Source of the DNA: a virus
DNA length: 64,000 nt
Reading direction: 5' to 3' (one strand)
IMG/VR virus record: IMGVR_UViG_3300027842_000093
Coordinates: 53,491-117,490 of that record
In this document: positions 16,778-27,400 of the stretch, in pieces
Numbering within the stretch: the stretch's first letter is position 1
Layout of the letters: each line of letters begins with the position of its first letter
Made by a program: the position numbers and the translations under genes
The notes under the pieces: model-generated
Database searches by the model: none
What the model was told of the DNA's origin: nothing
Seen by the model: only the letters and a program-made list of their open reading frames with translations

Positions 16778-17428
16778 ATGAAAAAGTTTTTATTGGGGCT
16801 TGTCGCCCTTTCTTTGTTGTTTTCTGCCTGTACGCCCCATGATGTTGCCGTTGCCAAGAGAATTTCCAAATCCACTGTTCTAGTTCACATTCGTTTAAGA
16901 AAAGGTGAAAGAACAGGCGGAGCACTTTGTAGTGGTGTTGTAGTCTCTCCCAATGAAATTCTTTTAGCGGCCCATTGCGTCAATCCCCCAGAAGGGATTT
17001 CAATAGATAAAATTTGGGTTCGTGATTTTAATGACAGGGTACAAGAAGCAACAGTAGAAAGAAAAGAACCACAGCAAGATTTGGCAATCCTCAAAGTTAA
17101 GAAGCGGGAAATACCTGCAAGAATTGGTAGTGAGGTTCGTGTAGGACAGCCTGTAATTGTTGTTGGGATGCCGCTTGGCGTTGAGTGGTGTGTCACAAAG
17201 GGAATAGTTTCTAAAACAGATGTGAAAGTGGAGACGGTTCCTTACGCCATATTTTTCATTACAGATGCAACAGTGCTTCCAGGAAACAGTGGTGGTGGAG
17301 TTTGGAATGAACGTGGAGAGCTTGTAGGAATTGTTAGTATGAGCACTTCTATTCTTGGGGGATTTGGAGCAGCGGGATTGGGAATTATTGTTGATACTGA
17401 AACTGTAAGAGGATTTTTGGACAGATAA
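16778..17428 (+). CDS. Trypsin-like (HtrA-type) serine protease, putative lipoprotein
   Basis: 216 aa. The signal peptide MKKFLLGLVALSLLFSAC ends in a lipobox (LFSAC), so Cys18 is probably lipidated. The catalytic triad is clear: His66 in LLAAHCV, Asp101 in QQDLAILKV, Ser171 in LPGNSGGGV. It ends after the protease domain, with no PDZ domain, so it is a minimal DegP-like enzyme. It would act outside the cytoplasmic membrane. The next gene follows 7 bases later. Exported proteases are uncommon in phages; cell-envelope modification, immunity to other phages or release are possible roles, none shown by the sequence. Confidence 0.9.
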   Translation: MKKFLLGLVALSLLFSACTPHDVAVAKRISKSTVLVHIRLRKGERTGGALCSGVVVSPNEILLAAHCVNPPEGISIDKIWVRDFNDRVQEATVERKEPQQDLAILKVKKREIPARIGSEVRVGQPVIVVGMPLGVEWCVTKGIVSKTDVKVETVPYAIFFITDATVLPGNSGGGVWNERGELVGIVSMSTSILGGFGAAGLGIIVDTETVRGFLDR

Positions 17429-17435
17429 ATTAAAA

Positions 17436-20400
17436 ATGAAAAAGATTGTAGCTAATATTCTCGATTGGCCTAAGCCGTCACTTGAGCCAGCTATATGGAG
17501 TGAAGATAATACCCTGAAACCAGAGGTAAAGAAATTTATCCTCGATTTCATTTCTTCGTTTGCCCAAGCGAATAATTTTAAAGCAACAGACCAATGGATT
17601 ACTGAAGTGAAGTTTGTGGGGTCTTTGACAACCAATTGTTGGAATTCCAATTCTGATATGGATATTCACATTGGGGTGGACCTTCCCAAGTTTGTTGAAG
17701 TAGAACGACCCGAGATGTCTGATAAAGAAGCCAGTAATTACTTGGACGAGATTCGTAAACAGGTTGACCAAGTAAAAGCAAAGGTACCAGGAACAGAACA
17801 TCCCACTGAAATTTATTTTGAAACTGAATTTACAACTCATGCCAGTCAAGCATTCTCTGGTACCTATTCTGTTTTAGAAGATAAATGGTTGGTTGAGCCA
17901 CATATTGTTGGGCAGGATTTTGACATCTCCACATTACATCCAGACCTATTAAATTTAGCTAAAGAAACGGCCTCCGAGCTTGATGCTGCTTTCGGTGAAA
18001 TTAAACGCGATGTGGCAGATATTAAAGAGCTTAACGAAACCATTAATGATTGGCCAGCCGAACAACGATCCCTTTTTGAGAAAAAACTCCAAAAACGATT
18101 AGAGGACCTCGAATCAGAAATTAAAGAGCTTGTTGTTATTCGTGAAGATGTAGCAGAGAAGCGCAAACATTATGATGCAGTATCGGAGCAAGAGGTCCGA
18201 TTTAAGTACCTCCAGAAGTATTTTTACATGCACGTTCTCACCGACCTTAAAACCCTCCTAAAACAATCCCCCGAACTATCTGTGAAAGATATTCCAGTTG
18301 TTGAGAATATTATGCAACAAGCTAATCTAAAACTCGCCTATCATGAAGATGAAAATAGAATCCTTGTAGATATGGATGACACTATTTGTCATGAAACTTC
18401 CGATAATGAATGTGGTGAACCAATGGAAGGAGTTAAAGAAGCCCTTACGAAGCTTAAAGAACAGGGTTTTGAGATTGTTATTTTTAGTCACCGCGCAGAT
18501 GAGAAGCACGGCGAAGATGAGATTAAAAAATATTTAGAGGTTCATGAAATTCCCTACGATTCTATATTCCAAGGGGAGAAGCCACTAGCTAAATTTTATG
18601 TAGACGACCGAGCAATTCATTTTGATAATTGGAACAGTGTATTAAAGCAGATTGAGAAATCTGCATCCCTTCCCAACGGATACTGGATTGATCCTTCTGG
18701 AAAAAGATACCCTGTAACTGGATTATCTGGCGGCATGTCCCACGTTGATTTTATTTATAAGCATTTTGGGGTAGGCCGAAAAGACTTCGATAAAAAAGAA
18801 AAGGAGATGTTTAAAGAGGGTTGGTCTAGAATTTCACACGACTATACAAGTGAGCAACAATTTTTTATTCAAGTTGGAAATTTAAGAAACCTACCACCGT
18901 ATTTAGATGGTTTTATCGCTGAATTTTATAAACCAAACGATCCTGTTAAAGGCATTTTAATGGAAGATGGAAAGGAATATATTACTGTAAATGATCCTTT
19001 CCCCTCTCTACAAGAAGCTGTTAACGAAGAATTGAAAAGGCCCAAAATAGAATCCTCAATCGATCTTCCAATTATCGACCCCAAGACTTTTCAACGTAAA
19101 GAACCATATGCCCTTTTCATTGGCACAGGTGATTATGGCAGTGCTGGTAAAATTGATATGTTCAATGTGTATGGCAAGCATCCCATGATTACAGAATCTA
19201 ATGCCGTGCCTACAGTTACATTGGATACATTGGTTAAAGAGAATATTCCAGTGATTGGCAAGGAACCTCGTGCAGGAGATAAGCAGCCAGTGCAGGATAT
19301 CTCAGGGTTGGTTAAACAAGCTCAATTAGGCTCTAAATACGATTATTCTTCTACCCATTTTCTTCTACCAACCAATATTGCCGAAAAGATTATTAGGTGG
19401 GGAGTGGAAAATATTCCAGAGGAGGAGATTGTTCACGACCCAGATGGAACAAAGGGAATCCAAGTTGAGAGTCACGTTACGCTGAAATACGGATTGCTAA
19501 CCGATGACTTTGAAGAGGTAAAGAGAGTATTGGATGGTGAAAAAGCGCCTCATATTAAATTTGGAAAGACTTCTTTCTTCGAACCAGAAGGCAAGGATTA
19601 CGATGTAGTAGTTATTGAGGTTGAAAGTGAAGATTTACAGGATTTAAGCAAAAAGCTTTGCTCTCAGGTCAAATGCAATGATGAGCATGATGGATACAAT
19701 CCGCATGTAACTGTTGCTTATGTGAAGAAAGGACTTGGGAAGAAGTATGAAGGTAAGGACATCATAACCGGAGAGGAAATTTATCTAGATACTTTAACCT
19801 TTTCGCCCAAGGAAGGCGAACCAAGACAATTGGAACTGAAGAATAAAGTGAAAAAAAATGCGTCCGATTATGTGCATCGAGCGTATAACCCACAAAATCC
19901 TACCGCACCAGATATATTTATTTATAAAAATCCATCCTTAGAGAAATTTAAGCAGCTATATATTGAATCTGGTATGGGCCTTAGATACTTTATAACTAAC
20001 AGCGGTGATATGTGGGTTTGGGATTCTTTAGAACTTATACATCAAGACGTAGCAGAACAATTGGGTTATGATTACAACACAGCCTTTGAAGATTTGGGAC
20101 AAGTAGAAGACGACAAAACTTTTAATAAATTTATAAAATTTTATTTTTCTAAGCCACAAAAAGAATCATCCTTCATGCCAAGTAATACCGATCTAGCTCC
20201 AAGTAATGATTGGAGTGGAGATGTAGGATGGCCTGGGAATGAAGAGATGGACCCCGTATGGCCCAGAGGTGACGGAGAAAATTATTATTCGCCAATGGAT
20301 GATCGTCCACGAGAGAAAAGTGTTTGGTGGAAGCTTTTAAATATGTTTAAGAAACAACAGCCAATGAGTAAGAAAGATGTTGTGCCTGTGAAAGAGGCTT

Positions 20401-22271
20401 CTTCCAATGTTTTTATGTTAGAAACAGATTCTGGATTGCAAACCAAAGCATTAAGAGATCCCACTCCAGAACAAGCTGGAAATTTATTTAATAGTACTCG
20501 TGGAGAGGTTCACCAGCTTCGTTGGTTTATCCCAATTGATGGACACCTTTATATGTGGGATGCCTATGATTTAACCCATTGGGATGCCATAAAGCAAATA
20601 GGAATTCCAGCTACTAAATTAGCTGAAGATATAAATACTGGAGTTGCACGTACAGATCAGGAAGCCGAAATAATTGCTGAAGAATTTAAAGAATTTGGTT
20701 TTGTTAATATGAATAAACAAGCAAAACAATGGACAACACCTAAAGAACCAGTTAACCAACCAGGAATGTCTTGGCAATGGGCTGATTATATTTACGATTA
20801 CATAGCTGAAATGTGGAGAGATTTGTTGCATGACTGGCTTGGACTTGATCCAGATAATTATGTGAAACCTGTTATTTTAATCCAAGAGATTTACGAAGAC
20901 GAAGGCGTTGTATCAGCCTGGGTCCATTTGGAATTCATCAATAAAGCTGGCACTTCGGATGCCTTTATGAAGTTTGTTATTTCGGCCAAGATTGAAGGTG
21001 AAGAGAATGTTGAACCAGAAGGCAGGGAATACTACGAACACTTAACGGATTGGGAAATGGAAGTGGTGGATTATGGGAAGAGTGACGAACTAGAGAAGAG
21101 TTCTAGTTATGGTCCAACAAATTACAAAGGGCCTTCTGTAGCTGATGAACTTTACCAAGATTCCCCATATCGCATGAATGTCACGTATTCGCCCGAAGAG
21201 GATGAAGAGTTGATGGATCAAAACGGGAAAGGTGGATACCCCAATCGCTGGATGAGTAGGCACCGTGGACCTTACTACACGAACGAAGGCAAAGTAGTAA
21301 AGATGCTTGAAGAGACGAGCGCCCTAGAAACTTTACCAGAACAACAGCCAATGCCAGAGCAAGCTAATACTGCTGTTATGACGGATGACGGATCTATTTA
21401 TTATAGTAACGATCCATACATGATTCATGTTAAGTTGATTAGAGAATTTGGCATTCCTGTTGAAAGAATTATCAGTGGTGGACATATAGTAGATGGAGTT
21501 TATTATGATACTGGTTCTAGGTCAGATACGATGCGATACGTTGAAAGGGAACTTGCTAAAAAAAGAGTTGAACAAAAGCACAAAGCATTAGGAAGGAAAG
21601 ATATTAAAGCAGACATTTCAGGTCAAGTAATTAACAATATTTTGAAGCTCATCCAACAAACTGGCGGAGCTACGTACAATTTAAGCAAAGGAAATCTCGT
21701 CGGAACAAATGCTTTTGCTGTGGCTATTTATCCTGACCGAGAGCAGATAGTTGAGGGCATTGATTTTGATACGTTGGAAGGATACGTTGCACAGAACGAA
21801 GATTTGCTTTCTAATTCCAATAATTCTTTTGGTGCGTGGGTTTCAAATGGGAAAGTATATCTGGATGTGGTTGCTACCGTACCAACGAAAGAACAAGCGA
21901 TGGAGTTGGGTTACAGGCATAAGCAGCTTGCAATCTTTGACCTCAAGAATTTAGTTGAGATTCCATTGCAGAGAGTGGCAAAATTAGCTGCTGCTGTAAG
22001 CGATAAAGAGCAACAGGCATACTATGATAAAATATTTTCAGATAGGTGGCGCGATTCATCCGATCCCATAGATGGCGGTAATGAATACAACAAGGGTTGG
22101 AGTGAACTTAATGGCAATGATTTTCCAGGGCCAAAAGATTTGGATAAAGAAAGAGCATTGCTTGACCAACTTGAAAAGCCTGTTAATCGTAATAATCCGG
22201 TTGGTTTGGGTGAATATGCAATCACTTATTATGATGCTTTTCCCGACCAGGGTGACCAGGGCGGTATCTAA
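17436..22271 (+). CDS. Giant multi-enzyme protein: nucleotidyltransferase, HAD and 2H phosphoesterase (1611 aa)
   Basis: Residues 1-200 are a nucleotidyltransferase fold: VGSLTTNCWNSNSDMDIHI with G62-S63 and D74-x-D76. A coiled coil follows (about 180-270). A HAD phosphatase spans about 305-405: ILVDMDDT nucleophile, IFSHR, KFYVDD. A W-x-IDPSG module (411-530) matches one at 10868. A 2H phosphoesterase spans about 640-805 with SHVTLKYG and PHVTVAYV, the two HxTx motifs of LigT/CPDase enzymes. Two more WD[SA] modules (about 830-905, 1007-1090) follow, and a C-terminal domain (about 1400-1510, with GKVYLDV) that I have seen in other phage proteins. KSAS, VKQA, KKNAS, VKEAS, NKQA and VAKLA mark the joints. 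NTase, phosphatase and 2H activities suggest RNA-end processing, but this is inference. The ribosome-binding site is weak. Confidence 0.8.
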   Translation: MKKIVANILDWPKPSLEPAIWSEDNTLKPEVKKFILDFISSFAQANNFKATDQWITEVKFVGSLTTNCWNSNSDMDIHIGVDLPKFVEVERPEMSDKEASNYLDEIRKQVDQVKAKVPGTEHPTEIYFETEFTTHASQAFSGTYSVLEDKWLVEPHIVGQDFDISTLHPDLLNLAKETASELDAAFGEIKRDVADIKELNETINDWPAEQRSLFEKKLQKRLEDLESEIKELVVIREDVAEKRKHYDAVSEQEVRFKYLQKYFYMHVLTDLKTLLKQSPELSVKDIPVVENIMQQANLKLAYHEDENRILVDMDDTICHETSDNECGEPMEGVKEALTKLKEQGFEIVIFSHRADEKHGEDEIKKYLEVHEIPYDSIFQGEKPLAKFYVDDRAIHFDNWNSVLKQIEKSASLPNGYWIDPSGKRYPVTGLSGGMSHVDFIYKHFGVGRKDFDKKEKEMFKEGWSRISHDYTSEQQFFIQVGNLRNLPPYLDGFIAEFYKPNDPVKGILMEDGKEYITVNDPFPSLQEAVNEELKRPKIESSIDLPIIDPKTFQRKEPYALFIGTGDYGSAGKIDMFNVYGKHPMITESNAVPTVTLDTLVKENIPVIGKEPRAGDKQPVQDISGLVKQAQLGSKYDYSSTHFLLPTNIAEKIIRWGVENIPEEEIVHDPDGTKGIQVESHVTLKYGLLTDDFEEVKRVLDGEKAPHIKFGKTSFFEPEGKDYDVVVIEVESEDLQDLSKKLCSQVKCNDEHDGYNPHVTVAYVKKGLGKKYEGKDIITGEEIYLDTLTFSPKEGEPRQLELKNKVKKNASDYVHRAYNPQNPTAPDIFIYKNPSLEKFKQLYIESGMGLRYFITNSGDMWVWDSLELIHQDVAEQLGYDYNTAFEDLGQVEDDKTFNKFIKFYFSKPQKESSFMPSNTDLAPSNDWSGDVGWPGNEEMDPVWPRGDGENYYSPMDDRPREKSVWWKLLNMFKKQQPMSKKDVVPVKEASSNVFMLETDSGLQTKALRDPTPEQAGNLFNSTRGEVHQLRWFIPIDGHLYMWDAYDLTHWDAIKQIGIPATKLAEDINTGVARTDQEAEIIAEEFKEFGFVNMNKQAKQWTTPKEPVNQPGMSWQWADYIYDYIAEMWRDLLHDWLGLDPDNYVKPVILIQEIYEDEGVVSAWVHLEFINKAGTSDAFMKFVISAKIEGEENVEPEGREYYEHLTDWEMEVVDYGKSDELEKSSSYGPTNYKGPSVADELYQDSPYRMNVTYSPEEDEELMDQNGKGGYPNRWMSRHRGPYYTNEGKVVKMLEETSALETLPEQQPMPEQANTAVMTDDGSIYYSNDPYMIHVKLIREFGIPVERIISGGHIVDGVYYDTGSRSDTMRYVERELAKKRVEQKHKALGRKDIKADISGQVINNILKLIQQTGGATYNLSKGNLVGTNAFAVAIYPDREQIVEGIDFDTLEGYVAQNEDLLSNSNNSFGAWVSNGKVYLDVVATVPTKEQAMELGYRHKQLAIFDLKNLVEIPLQRVAKLAAAVSDKEQQAYYDKIFSDRWRDSSDPIDGGNEYNKGWSELNGNDFPGPKDLDKERALLDQLEKPVNRNNPVGLGEYAITYYDAFPDQGDQGGI

Positions 22272-22310
22272 AACCCCCCTTAAAAATATAATAAAATCAG
22301 GTATTATTAG
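22271..22310 (+). promoter_or_regulatory. Repeated late-type promoter element, copy 2
   Basis: CCCCTTAAAAATATAATAAA, four bases, then GGTATTATTAGGG, starting at the stop codon of the preceding giant gene and about 70 bases before the next ATG. Here CAG replaces the TG of the extended -10. Downstream AGG...CCT could close a small hairpin. It belongs to the same five-copy family as the elements at 5501, 32327, 38911 and 59931. Confidence 0.65.
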
Positions 22311-22381
22311 GGAATGCTGTACCTACGCCCACAATTTTTATTTTAGAAGTAATTTTAATTAGACGTTTTTGGAGGTATCAA

Positions 22382-23545
22382 ATGAAAGATGTAACTCGTG
22401 AAAATTTCGAACGTGCTGAAAAAGAATTAAAGAAACAAGCTGAAGAGCTTGTTAATAAAGTTGAGCCCACTCCTACTATCCCAGAGATACAGGAAGTAGA
22501 GGCCGACCTCAAGGATTTTTCTCTTACTGATAATGGAGCTTATTTGTCAGTCGCTCATCCAGCATTGCATGATGCTATGATTGGCGTGGTATCCAAGAAC
22601 GAATACTCCAATGGCAATAAAGAAGCTATTTTACGATCTGTTTTAGAAAATAAATTCGCTGATTACGTTTCAACGCACTCCCTTAAAATTGTTGGTTCTT
22701 TCACAGAACCCACAATCAATCCCGCCCCTAAAGAAGAGGTGGTTGTAATTCCTGTCGAAAAGAAAGCTTCTGAAGAAAAACAAATTGAACCCGCCAAAGA
22801 AATAACCTCCGACCTTCCTCTACTCCGGTCTGCTGATTCTTTTCGCCAGAGCGTAGAAACGGTCGCTTTCCGATCCTCAGAAAAGCTTAATCGTTTTGTT
22901 ACTGCTGCTACCAACGGCCTTGTTGAACATCTCAAGGGATTGCGTTATGACATGCCAAAGGTAACAGAAATCGATGCTGCTAATTTGTCAGAAAATGGTG
23001 AGAGTTTCAACGGTTTCATTACTGCTTCTGTTTCCTTAGAAAATGCAACAGGACCCAAATATTTAAACCTTCCAATTACAATCTCCGCTTCTAAAGTTGT
23101 TTATCCCAACGAGAAAGAAACAGCAGATTTTGTTTCTAAAGGCATTGATCTTCGCTCTAAACTTGAAGAAACTCTTGCTCTCGAAACTCTTACAGCAATG
23201 GCCAAGGTTGACGCTGAACAAGAATGGATTGACGAAAATGTATCGAACATCCTTTCTGAACGAACGGCTGAAATAAAGAAACAGGCTTCGGATTACACCG
23301 ACGGAATCGCGTCGGTAAATCCAGGTTCACACATAAAAATGCAGAAACACCTGCTTCCAGGAGAATTAGAATCATGGGATGTAGGCGATTGTATTTACTC
23401 CGACGGGAAGAAATTTAAATTGGTTAGTAAGGGTGACGGCATAGACAGCAATGATAAGAACGCTGGAAGTGCGAGTCTTTGGGATTTCGTAGAATGTCTT
23501 CCTGATGAAGCTAGTAAAGAAACAAAGGCTGATATTCCCCGCTAA
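22382..23545 (+). CDS. Unknown 387-aa late protein with K-x-A linkers
   Basis: GGAGG ribosome-binding site. The first 35 residues are a charged helix. About residues 45-105 form one α/β block and about 140-290 a second (RSADSFRQSV...TAMAKVDAEQE). The C-terminal 75 residues (GSHIKMQKHLLPGELESWDVGDCIYSDGKKFKLV) are an SH3-like barrel. VEKKAS (about 127) and IKKQAS (about 302) separate the blocks, as in neighbouring long proteins. It directly follows the promoter element. Probably an internal head or scaffold component; no family recognised. Confidence 0.7.
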   Translation: MKDVTRENFERAEKELKKQAEELVNKVEPTPTIPEIQEVEADLKDFSLTDNGAYLSVAHPALHDAMIGVVSKNEYSNGNKEAILRSVLENKFADYVSTHSLKIVGSFTEPTINPAPKEEVVVIPVEKKASEEKQIEPAKEITSDLPLLRSADSFRQSVETVAFRSSEKLNRFVTAATNGLVEHLKGLRYDMPKVTEIDAANLSENGESFNGFITASVSLENATGPKYLNLPITISASKVVYPNEKETADFVSKGIDLRSKLEETLALETLTAMAKVDAEQEWIDENVSNILSERTAEIKKQASDYTDGIASVNPGSHIKMQKHLLPGELESWDVGDCIYSDGKKFKLVSKGDGIDSNDKNAGSASLWDFVECLPDEASKETKADIPR

Positions 23546-23551
23546 ATAAAA

Positions 23552-24424
23552 ATGAAACATGCACACAACTTTGTTGATTTAACAGGACAAGTATTTAACT
23601 TACTTACAGTTATTAAATATCTTTATACTAAAAATAAAAAGGCCCATTGGCTTTGCAAATGTGCATGTGGAGATTCAAAATACGTTATTGCTTGTACACA
23701 GACCCTCAAGGAGAATCGTACCAAATCTTGTGGTTGTTGGAAACAGGAGTCTTTCCGCAAAAGATCCACAACTCATGGTTTTAAATCCTCCGGCATATTT
23801 GAAAGCAATTTTTATGATTTGTGGGGCGGTATGAAGGCGCGTTGTTTTAATCCCAATCATAAATCTTATCCCGACTATGGCGGTCGCGGAATAACTGTTT
23901 GCGATAGGTGGCTAAAATTTGAAAACTTTCGAGATGATATGTGGAAAGAGTATTTACAAAGACGACAAGCTGGTGAAATTATTTCTCTGGATCGTCTTGA
24001 AGTAATGGGAAACTACAAACTCTCTAATTGTAAATGGGCCACGGATATAGAGCAGGGTAAAAATACAAGAGCCTACGCGCAGTCAGAAAATCATAAAGAG
24101 CATGTTTATTGGAAAAACTACATTGGCTCTTCTCTCAGCAGGTTGATTGCCCACCGCTGTAAAAGATCTAAAGTTATTGAGCCTTACTTAGGCTGTTCAT
24201 TTTTAGAATTTAAACAACACATTGATAGCCAGTTTCAACCAGGAATGTCCTGGGATAATTATGGCCGGGGTGTTGGAAAGTGGGAAATCGACCATATTTT
24301 AGGTTGTAACAATTTCGATCTTTCCAAAGAAATAGATCGTTTAAAATGTTTTAACTACACAAATCTCCGACCTTTTTGGAGTAGTGCAAATAGGCAAAAG
24401 AGTAGAATTTTAGTATCTCGTTAG
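23552..24424 (+). CDS. AP2-like/HNH homing-type endonuclease
   Basis: 290 aa. It has a Cys4 site (CKCACGD...KSCGCW, about 32-58), the conserved YGGRGITVCDRWLKFENF block (about 109-126), a basic middle part, and a C-terminal HNH-like region WEIDHILGC ... FNYTNLRPFW ... ANRQKS. It is a full-length paralogue of the gene at 4403, here with the catalytic DH intact. It has a weak ribosome-binding site and splits two long K-x-A proteins that otherwise look like one block, which fits insertion of a mobile gene. Confidence 0.85.
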   Translation: MKHAHNFVDLTGQVFNLLTVIKYLYTKNKKAHWLCKCACGDSKYVIACTQTLKENRTKSCGCWKQESFRKRSTTHGFKSSGIFESNFYDLWGGMKARCFNPNHKSYPDYGGRGITVCDRWLKFENFRDDMWKEYLQRRQAGEIISLDRLEVMGNYKLSNCKWATDIEQGKNTRAYAQSENHKEHVYWKNYIGSSLSRLIAHRCKRSKVIEPYLGCSFLEFKQHIDSQFQPGMSWDNYGRGVGKWEIDHILGCNNFDLSKEIDRLKCFNYTNLRPFWSSANRQKSRILVSR

Positions 24425-24436
24425 GAGCCTCACAAA

Positions 24437-27400
24437 ATGAAAAATTTACTAGCTTCTTGGTTTCGCAATTTAACCGCCTTCGACGAAGGACCTGTTGAAC
24501 AGTCCTTCAGTATTGTAGACCCTACTGCGGCTCAAGCAGATGGATTGAACACGGTTATACTTTCTGTGAATCCTTCTGATGAGAATTCTCCTACTATTGT
24601 GTCATTAAGGTTTGACCCAAGCGGGGTTAAATTATTTGAGAAGAAATATCAGAATGACGCCGAAGCACAAACCGAGATGGCTGCAATGGCTACAGATTTA
24701 AATGAAGCTTCTTCTCTTTCTAAGGCAGGAAAAACCGAGGAGGCCAAGAAATTGGCCGAAGCACTATTTGAAAAATATAAAAGACATTCAGAGCCAGTTG
24801 TGAATGAACAGCCAACATCTACAATGACTCAAGCTTCTCAAGACTCTTTACAATATAAGGGTTGGGCCATTCATAAGCGTCCCGAAGGTGACTGGATGGC
24901 AGAACACGATGTAATTAGTTTTCGTGCCGACAGTGTTGATACTTTGAAAGCAAAGATTGATAACGCTACACGCAAAGCTATAGGCCGTAAGCTCAAAGCG
25001 GGCATTACAATGCAGAATCTGTTTTTTGATACCGTTGATGAGGCTATGGAATTCCAAGAGAAAACAAAAGCTCTCCAAGGTCCAGAAGGTTCTGAGGAAG
25101 GCAAGCCATTATGGGAACAGATGGGTGCAGGAGAAGAGCAAGTAGCTCCTTCTAATGAAACAGAACCTGAAGAAGATACTGAGCTTGCTCCTCCAAGCTT
25201 AAGCTTTGATCGCATTGAGAAAGATAAAGCTAAAACTGATAAAGACATCGGCAAGCGTATTAAAGAGCAGGTTAAAACTGAAGTGGAATCCGCTTTGGAA
25301 CAAAAGAGTGCATCCGTGTTTGGTCCAGACCAAGAAGAGCTTGTTGAAGCTCTTCGTAAGAATGGCCGCAACTGGGATGAAATTAAAAAGATTTTTACGA
25401 AAGAACTTTCTTATAATGAAGATGACACAACTGTATTTTTAGACAGCATTCGACAGAAGGAAGAGGGCGGTCCCGCAGAAGGATTACCCATGGCTCCCAA
25501 GCCACCCGAAGATTTAGTATCGCCTGAAACCCATGATAAATTGGTTAAAGAGATTGAAGATAAATCTGAACCAAAGCCAGAGCCTTTGCCTTTAGCTGAT
25601 GAAATCGCTCGTGCAGATAATGCTGAAATTAGAAAGGTTGCAGATGTTACAGATTCTAGCCGAGGTCGTAATTGGAAAGTTACTTATTATGATAAGAATG
25701 ATAAAGTAATTTCTTCTCATACAATTAAAGATCGCACAGAAGCAGAAGCTTCTAAAGAAGCACAGGGAGATATGCCTTCAGGTTGTGAAGATTGGTCCAT
25801 GATGCCAGTTAAAAACAAAAAGTCTTCACAAGAGAAAGTAGCACTCAACCCACTCCAAGAGCCTCCAGCCGTTGGACAAGCTCCTGGTCAGCCTTTGGCT
25901 GCTCCAGTAGAAGAAAATCCAACATTTGATTCTCCAGTTCCTCCATCGCAAGACTCTAATCCAGAACCTGAATTTCTAGAAGCACCTCAAGCAGGTGACA
26001 GAGTTTATGTTATGGGAGATTATGAAACTGGTGAAGATGGATACGAAGGAACGATGGTTTCTGATTATACAAGCAAAGGCGATGAGTATGCTGTTATTTC
26101 TAAAGATAATGGAGAGAATGCAGAAGTTGCTTTGCATCGTGTTGTAAAGGCTTCCCAGAAGAAAGTAGCTCAGGTTTATTATGAAAAAGTAGCTTCTGAA
26201 ATTTATTGTAAAAATCCCGATTGTAAACGCAAAGCTACAGTTCGTAGGCCGGATGGAAATTGGTGTGAAAAACATGCTCCCACCTATGAGAAGAAAGCTG
26301 CTAAAACATGCCCTAATTGCGGAAAAGAAATTTGGGATGTTTCAACTGTAGATCAGCGTTTAAATAAATGCTGGAATTGTGGCATACGTTTTGATAATCC
26401 AGAGGAAGAATCAATTGAATCAGAAGCCGATCTAGAAGTTGAAGGTAAAGGCAACGAAGATGTAATTAGAATGTTCATTTCAGATTCTTTCCCAAAGGAT
26501 AAGATGCCTGTTTGGGGAACAAACAATCTTAAAATTACTAAATACCCCAATGGTTGGGCTTTGGTTAATTATCAAACGCCCATTCTTTATAGAGGCAATG
26601 ACAATCCCGATGTAATTGTATTTAATGCACATAAGTATTCAGTTACTACAAGTAAGATTCAGACTCAGATTCGACGTATGTTTACTGGACAGTCTGTTAA
26701 AGAAACAGACGAATCTGGAATCTATGCCGCAATCGACCAGTCTAATTTAGCCGTTCCAGAACCAGAGTTTACTACAGAGCTTAAAAATGCCAGTTTAGCC
26801 GGACAGGATAGAATTGTAACAATGGTTTCTCAAATTATGGGTAGAGAAAAGAATCTCAATCAAGAAACCGTAGCCGATCTCGGTTATATAAAAATGTACG
26901 CGGAAGATGAACTTAAAACCACTTATGGTACTGATCTTCAATCTCTTCATGAATCTGCTTTAAAATTACAGGCTGAATTGGAACATGAAGGTGAAATTGC
27001 TATTTATTTTCATAAAGAAGGGATTGAAAAGAAAGCCGATATTTATGATGATTCTGCATTTGAAGCCAACGGATGGTGCAGGGTTTGGATTCAAGAACTT
27101 GCCATTACCTCAGATGCAAAATATCCAGAAATTTTAAAAATAGCTGATGAAAATGCTCGTATTACAGCTTTGAAAGAATTTGCAAGAGAGTTAGCTCACG
27201 AGGCATTGAGAGATGCTGATAGTGCTGCTAGTAAGGTTGGAGTACAATCTTGGTTTGAATCCTTGCAACCTTCCAACCATGATAGGATTGATTGGGTTTC
27301 TTTGGCTAACCCAACACAAGAGAATGTGGAATCTTCTCTTAAAACAGCAGCCGATTCAGTTCCAGAAGTATCTAAAGAAGTTCCCACACAATTTAAAAAT

